Positions 60,847-64,000 of a stretch of DNA of 64,000 bases are shown piece by piece. This DNA is from WRGA01 sp031553395 (GTDB lineage Bacteria; Bacteroidota; Bacteroidia; Bacteroidales; WRGA01), in contig JAVBLR010000015.1 of the NCBI GenBank assembly GCA_031553395.1, positions 1 to 64,000 of the forward strand, given 5' to 3'. The notes beneath the pieces are model-generated. The model saw only the letters and a list, made by a program, of their open reading frames with translations, did not search any database and was not told where the DNA came from. Position 1 is the first letter of the stretch. Each line of letters begins with the position of its first letter. The translations under genes and the position numbers were made by a program.

Positions 60847-62037
60847 ATGTCAACTTTTACTCCTTTTGCCCGCCCGCTATATGTAATGCTCAAGCCTGTT
60901 GGGGCTGTTTGCAATTTAGCTTGCGATTATTGTTATTATTTGGAGAAATCTGAGTTATATAAGGACAATCCGAAGCATGTAATGAGCGAAGATTTATTGG
61001 AGAAATTTATTGAAGAGTATCTTAACTCTCAAACAATGTCTCAGGTTCTCTTTACATGGCATGGCGGAGAAGCATTAATGCGCCCCATTTCTTTTTATAA
61101 AAAGGCAATAGAATTACAACAAAAGCATGCAAGAGGAAGAATAATCGATAACTGCATACAAACAAACGGGACTTTACTTACCAACGAATGGTGCAAATTT
61201 TTTAAAGAAAATAATTGGTTGGTTGGAGTATCAATCGATGGGCCACAGGAATTCCATGATGAATACCGGAAAAATAAGCAGGGAAAACCTTCTTTTGTAA
61301 ATGTAATGAAAGGAATCCGCCTGTTGAACGAACATCAGGTAGAATGGAACGCTTTGGCTGTAGTGAATGATTATAATGCTGATTATCCGTTGGATTTCTA
61401 TCATTTTTTCAAAGGAATCGATTGTCGTTTTATACAATTCACACCCATTGTCGAACGAATTTCTAAGCAGAATAATGAATATGAAATGGCTGATTTTTCT
61501 GTAACACCCGAGCAATGGGGAAACTTCTTATGTGCGATTTTCGATGAGTGGGTACGGAATGATGTTGGTGATTATTATATTCAGTTATTTGATGCAACAT
61601 TGGCAAATTGGGTAGGTGAACAACCCGGTGTATGCACAATGGCGAAAACTTGCGGGCATGCTGGTGTTATGGAATTTAACGGAGATGTTTATTCATGCGA
61701 CCATTTTGTTTTTCCTCAATATAAATTGGGAAATATACATTCGAAAACATTGGTCGAAATGCTTTACAGTGAAAAACAACAAAAATTCGGACAAGATAAA
61801 TTTGATTCTTTACCAACGCAATGTAAGGAATGTGAATTCTTATTTGCCTGTAATGGAGAATGCCCTAAAAACAGATTTTGCAAAACCCAATCGGGAGAAT
61901 CCGGATTAAATTATTTATGCAGTGGTTATTACAAATTTTTTAACCATGTTGCTCCTTATATGGATTTTATGAAAAACGAATTGGACAATAAACGCCCGCC
62001 TGCTAATATAATGTCTAATATGCCAATATGTCAATGA
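60847..62037 (+). CDS. Anaerobic sulfatase-maturating enzyme (radical SAM, SPASM)
   Basis: The enzyme converts the active-site Cys or Ser of sulfatases to formylglycine without oxygen. The 396-residue protein has the radical SAM motif Cys22-x3-Cys26-x2-Cys29 (CNLACDYCYYLEK), the GGEALM region, and the C-terminal SPASM/Twitch clusters (CTMAKTCGHAGVMEF, YSCDHFVFPQ, CKECEFLFACNGECP). No sulfatase gene is in the window, so its substrates are elsewhere. Its last residues (MSNMPICQ) come from a ctaatatgccaatatgtc word repeat, like those at 50164. It has a tight leader after the transporter terminator. Confidence 0.9.
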   Translation: MSTFTPFARPLYVMLKPVGAVCNLACDYCYYLEKSELYKDNPKHVMSEDLLEKFIEEYLNSQTMSQVLFTWHGGEALMRPISFYKKAIELQQKHARGRIIDNCIQTNGTLLTNEWCKFFKENNWLVGVSIDGPQEFHDEYRKNKQGKPSFVNVMKGIRLLNEHQVEWNALAVVNDYNADYPLDFYHFFKGIDCRFIQFTPIVERISKQNNEYEMADFSVTPEQWGNFLCAIFDEWVRNDVGDYYIQLFDATLANWVGEQPGVCTMAKTCGHAGVMEFNGDVYSCDHFVFPQYKLGNIHSKTLVEMLYSEKQQKFGQDKFDSLPTQCKECEFLFACNGECPKNRFCKTQSGESGLNYLCSGYYKFFNHVAPYMDFMKNELDNKRPPANIMSNMPICQ

Positions 62038-62064
62038 AAAGCGTATACATTACCTGTTAGCACA

Positions 62065-63513
62065 TTATTTCTTTTTATACCTTCCCAACACCATTTCTTT
62101 TGTATCCTGATAAACTTTCGAACCTAATTTCTCATTTACAAGAATGTAGAACAATGCTCCGGTTATTATTTGTACTATTAGAAGGAAGTAATTATTATTG
62201 ATAAGAAAAGTCCAAGAATAAACCAACACTGCCATTATCAAAGAAACTACCAAATAAGGGAAAATATCTTTCAGTTGCATCCAAATCGAATAATTTGTTT
62301 TCCTTCCGGAAACACAAGCTCCGATAACAAAACAAAGAAATCGAACTACGATCAATGTGTAAAGCATTATTACAATTCCATGTGAGATGGAAAAAAACAA
62401 TGAAATTGCCAATAATACCATTTTTACAATTTCTAAATAAAGAACGGTTCGAGAATTTCCTTTTATGTTTAAAAAAGTATTATTCAAATTGGAGAAATTC
62501 GTAAAAATATTCGCAATACAAATCAATTGAAAAAAAGGTATCATACCTTCCCATCTACTTCCTAATAATATAAGAAATAATGGTTTGGCTACACAAATAA
62601 TCCCCAGCATTACAGGAAGAAACATAAAGCTTAACGAACGCATGCTTTTCTGACAAGCCCGCGTTAATCTATCTTTATCATCTTGTATCTTTGAAAATAC
62701 TGTAAGAGACATATTTTGTATCGGTCCCGACAAAATGCCATTGGGAATATCTGCAAATTTATTTCCTTGTGTATAATATCCCATTTGTTCTTTGGGAAAA
62801 TTCCGTCCGATAAACATGGAATACAGATTAAGGAATATACCATTCAATAGACTTGTTATTAGCAAATTAACAGAAAAAACAAAAAACTTTTCTAACCGTT
62901 TAAGACTAAATTTGAAAGATAAATGCCATGTACGAGTAAACCATAATATGGCTGTCCTGAAGAATGCATAACCAACCGATTGTGAGGCCAAAGCCCAAAC
63001 TCCTTTTCCTGCAAATGCCATTATTAAAGCCAACGTTCCCGACAAAATCATGGAAGAAAGATTTATCCGTGCCAATTTCTTGAAATGTACATGGCGGGAT
63101 AAAACAGCATTCTGAACAAGTCCGAATGCATTTATCGGAATAGCCAAAAACATAACTCTCGACAAAAGAATTAAATCCGGTTGATTATAAAAATCGGCAA
63201 TAAGTGGTGCTGATAAAAAAAGGAGAATATATACAATGCTCGATATAAATATATTAAACACAAAAACCGAAGAATAATCTATATCGTCAACCTCTTTTTC
63301 CCTTATAAGTGCAACTGTAAAACCACTATCGGTTATGATGGTAGATATGGTAATGAAAATACCGAGCATTCCAATTAATGCATAATCACCAACATCCAGG
63401 ATTCGGGCAAGAATAATTCCGGTAATCAAAAAAATGAATTGTTGCCCAAACCGTTCAATGATATTCCACACAGTAGCATTGGCTGCTTTATGCTTGAGGT
63501 TGTTATCTTCCAT
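62065..63513 (-). CDS. Polysaccharide flippase (Wzx/MATE-like)
   Basis: The 482-residue protein has about 12-14 membrane helices and the opening VWNIIERFGQQFIFLITGIILARIL, typical of the O-antigen/capsule flippase family (RfbX/polysaccharide biosynthesis PF01943 or PF13440 type). A second family mark is YTQGNKFADIPNGILSGPIQ. It moves lipid-linked glycan units across the inner membrane. With the divergent partial gene at 63736 it marks the edge of a surface polysaccharide locus lying outside the window. A -7 box lies 30 bp upstream on the same strand. Confidence 0.9.
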   Translation of the reverse strand: MEDNNLKHKAANATVWNIIERFGQQFIFLITGIILARILDVGDYALIGMLGIFITISTIITDSGFTVALIREKEVDDIDYSSVFVFNIFISSIVYILLFLSAPLIADFYNQPDLILLSRVMFLAIPINAFGLVQNAVLSRHVHFKKLARINLSSMILSGTLALIMAFAGKGVWALASQSVGYAFFRTAILWFTRTWHLSFKFSLKRLEKFFVFSVNLLITSLLNGIFLNLYSMFIGRNFPKEQMGYYTQGNKFADIPNGILSGPIQNMSLTVFSKIQDDKDRLTRACQKSMRSLSFMFLPVMLGIICVAKPLFLILLGSRWEGMIPFFQLICIANIFTNFSNLNNTFLNIKGNSRTVLYLEIVKMVLLAISLFFSISHGIVIMLYTLIVVRFLCFVIGACVSGRKTNYSIWMQLKDIFPYLVVSLIMAVLVYSWTFLINNNYFLLIVQIITGALFYILVNEKLGSKVYQDTKEMVLGRYKKK

Positions 63514-63542
63514 GAATGAAATGCCTGCAAAAGATTATTTCA

Positions 63543-63550
63543 CAAAGGTA
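63543..63550 (-). promoter_or_regulatory. Promoter -7 box of the flippase gene
   Basis: The minus strand reads TACCTTTG, matching TAnnTTTG, 29 bp upstream of the start at 63513. Confidence 0.6.
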
Positions 63551-63633
63551 ATATTTTTGACGAAATGCGGGTATTAGCATTTTTTACCCTAATTCTTATT
63601 TATCCGAATAAATTCGGAATGAAAAAATAATTG

Positions 63634-63641
63634 TAATTTTG
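63634..63641 (+). promoter_or_regulatory. Promoter -7 box of the last, partial gene
   Basis: TAATTTTG matches TAnnTTTG and points toward the ATG at 63736; the leader would be about 88 nt. Confidence 0.55.
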
Positions 63642-63735
63642 TCTCCAAACCAAGATCCAATCAAATTACAAAAAAGAGTTTTGAGTTTTCTGCTTCTTTG
63701 TTCTTTTAAAGTCAAAACTTACACCATTAATAAAA

Positions 63736-64000
63736 ATGCTAACACAACTATATCGAAAATATATACCACAATCCTTCCGGGATTATGTTTATAAAGCCAT
63801 TCTGTGGAATATTCTTAATTTTTCCAGAAACTTCAAGTTAAGTTTAAAGTGCAAAAGCATCCGAATGTTCGGTTTCCTTTTGCCGAAAACTGAAGAAAAC
63901 CGTCTTTATTCCTTTATGGGAAGGCATGGAATAACTTCGATACCACATGAATTTGCATTAAAATACAGGCATATGCAATTAGATATTCCTTATTATTTTG
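63736..64000 (+). CDS. Partial gene at the window end, possibly FkbM-type methyltransferase
   Basis: An open frame from the ATG at 63736 runs past the window edge: MLTQLYRKYIPQSFRDYVYK, then LNFSRNFKLSLKCKSI, and FALKYRHMQLDIPYYF at the end. The first 88 residues show no signal peptide. The region FLLPKTEENRLYSFMGRHG resembles the start of glycan-locus proteins, some of which are FkbM-type methyltransferases; this is a guess from style and from the divergent flippase. Identity depends on the rest of the gene. Confidence 0.6.
   Translation, partial: MLTQLYRKYIPQSFRDYVYKAILWNILNFSRNFKLSLKCKSIRMFGFLLPKTEENRLYSFMGRHGITSIPHEFALKYRHMQLDIPYYF

Overview
The window looks like a chromosomal segment of a low-GC Bacteroidota, most likely order Bacteroidales. 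The evidence is a hybrid two-component regulator of polysaccharide use, a C-terminal sorting domain of the type IX secretion system, Bacteroidota-type promoters (TTTG, about 19 bp, TAnnTTTG), a TamL-type lipoprotein and a signal-peptide-rich gene set. Genus cannot be fixed from the sequence alone. No SusC/SusD pair, rRNA, CRISPR array or intact transposase was seen. One tRNA gene (Arg, CCG) lies at 37259-37332.

Layout. 1-9562: a 5'-truncated hybrid sensor/regulator, then a GH115 glucuronidase and a GH2 glycosidase in one operon (glucuronoxylan-type degradation). 9764-14055: a PpiD-like periplasmic foldase, an AAA ATPase and a small periplasmic protein. 14286-33633: a 19-kb Rhs/Tc-toxin island, all on the minus strand. 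33657-51193: housekeeping and envelope genes (malic enzyme/phosphotransacetylase, tRNA-Arg, outer-membrane proteins, AI-2E family permease, TamL, PatB-type lyase, GT2 glycosyltransferase, RelA/SpoT homologue, pectinesterase). 51300-58967: an ABC/GntR operon, cysteine synthase, a SecD-head lipoprotein and a patatin with an outer-membrane barrel. 59153-64000: a POT peptide transporter, an anaerobic sulfatase-maturating enzyme, and the edge of a surface polysaccharide locus (flippase plus a gene running off the window).

The Rhs island is the most interesting part. A 2,284-residue protein (PPC-like repeats, SpvB, FG-GAP, RHS repeats, RHS core, variable tip) resembles a fused TcB-TcC toxin cocoon. 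Downstream lie four orphan modules, each a near-identical core copy of about 375 bp joined to a different tip and followed within 9-20 bp by a small secreted or lipoprotein gene that I take as its immunity gene. There are also two decayed modules: a core remnant at 15030-15200 and a tip remnant at 25049-25217. Three tips carry HExxH zinc-protease motifs. One resembles polymorphic toxin type 23. The tip of the full-length protein is paired with a TonB-C-like immunity candidate, and its decayed relative is followed by another TonB-C-like protein, which supports the pairing independently. Every immunity candidate is exported, so the toxins probably act in the envelope. Several members carry single lesions: an in-frame stop, a (TA)7 frameshift, and one-base indels at the 5' ends of the main gene and its upstream neighbour.

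A second theme is intergenic repeats. Many gene ends carry palindromes built from short repeated words such as taaaagg, gcaaagg or aacgaataac. Some run into coding sequence, so two unrelated convergent genes both end in KVKGKR. A 181-bp MITE-like palindrome and a palindromic repeat inserted in the ABC operon complete the picture.
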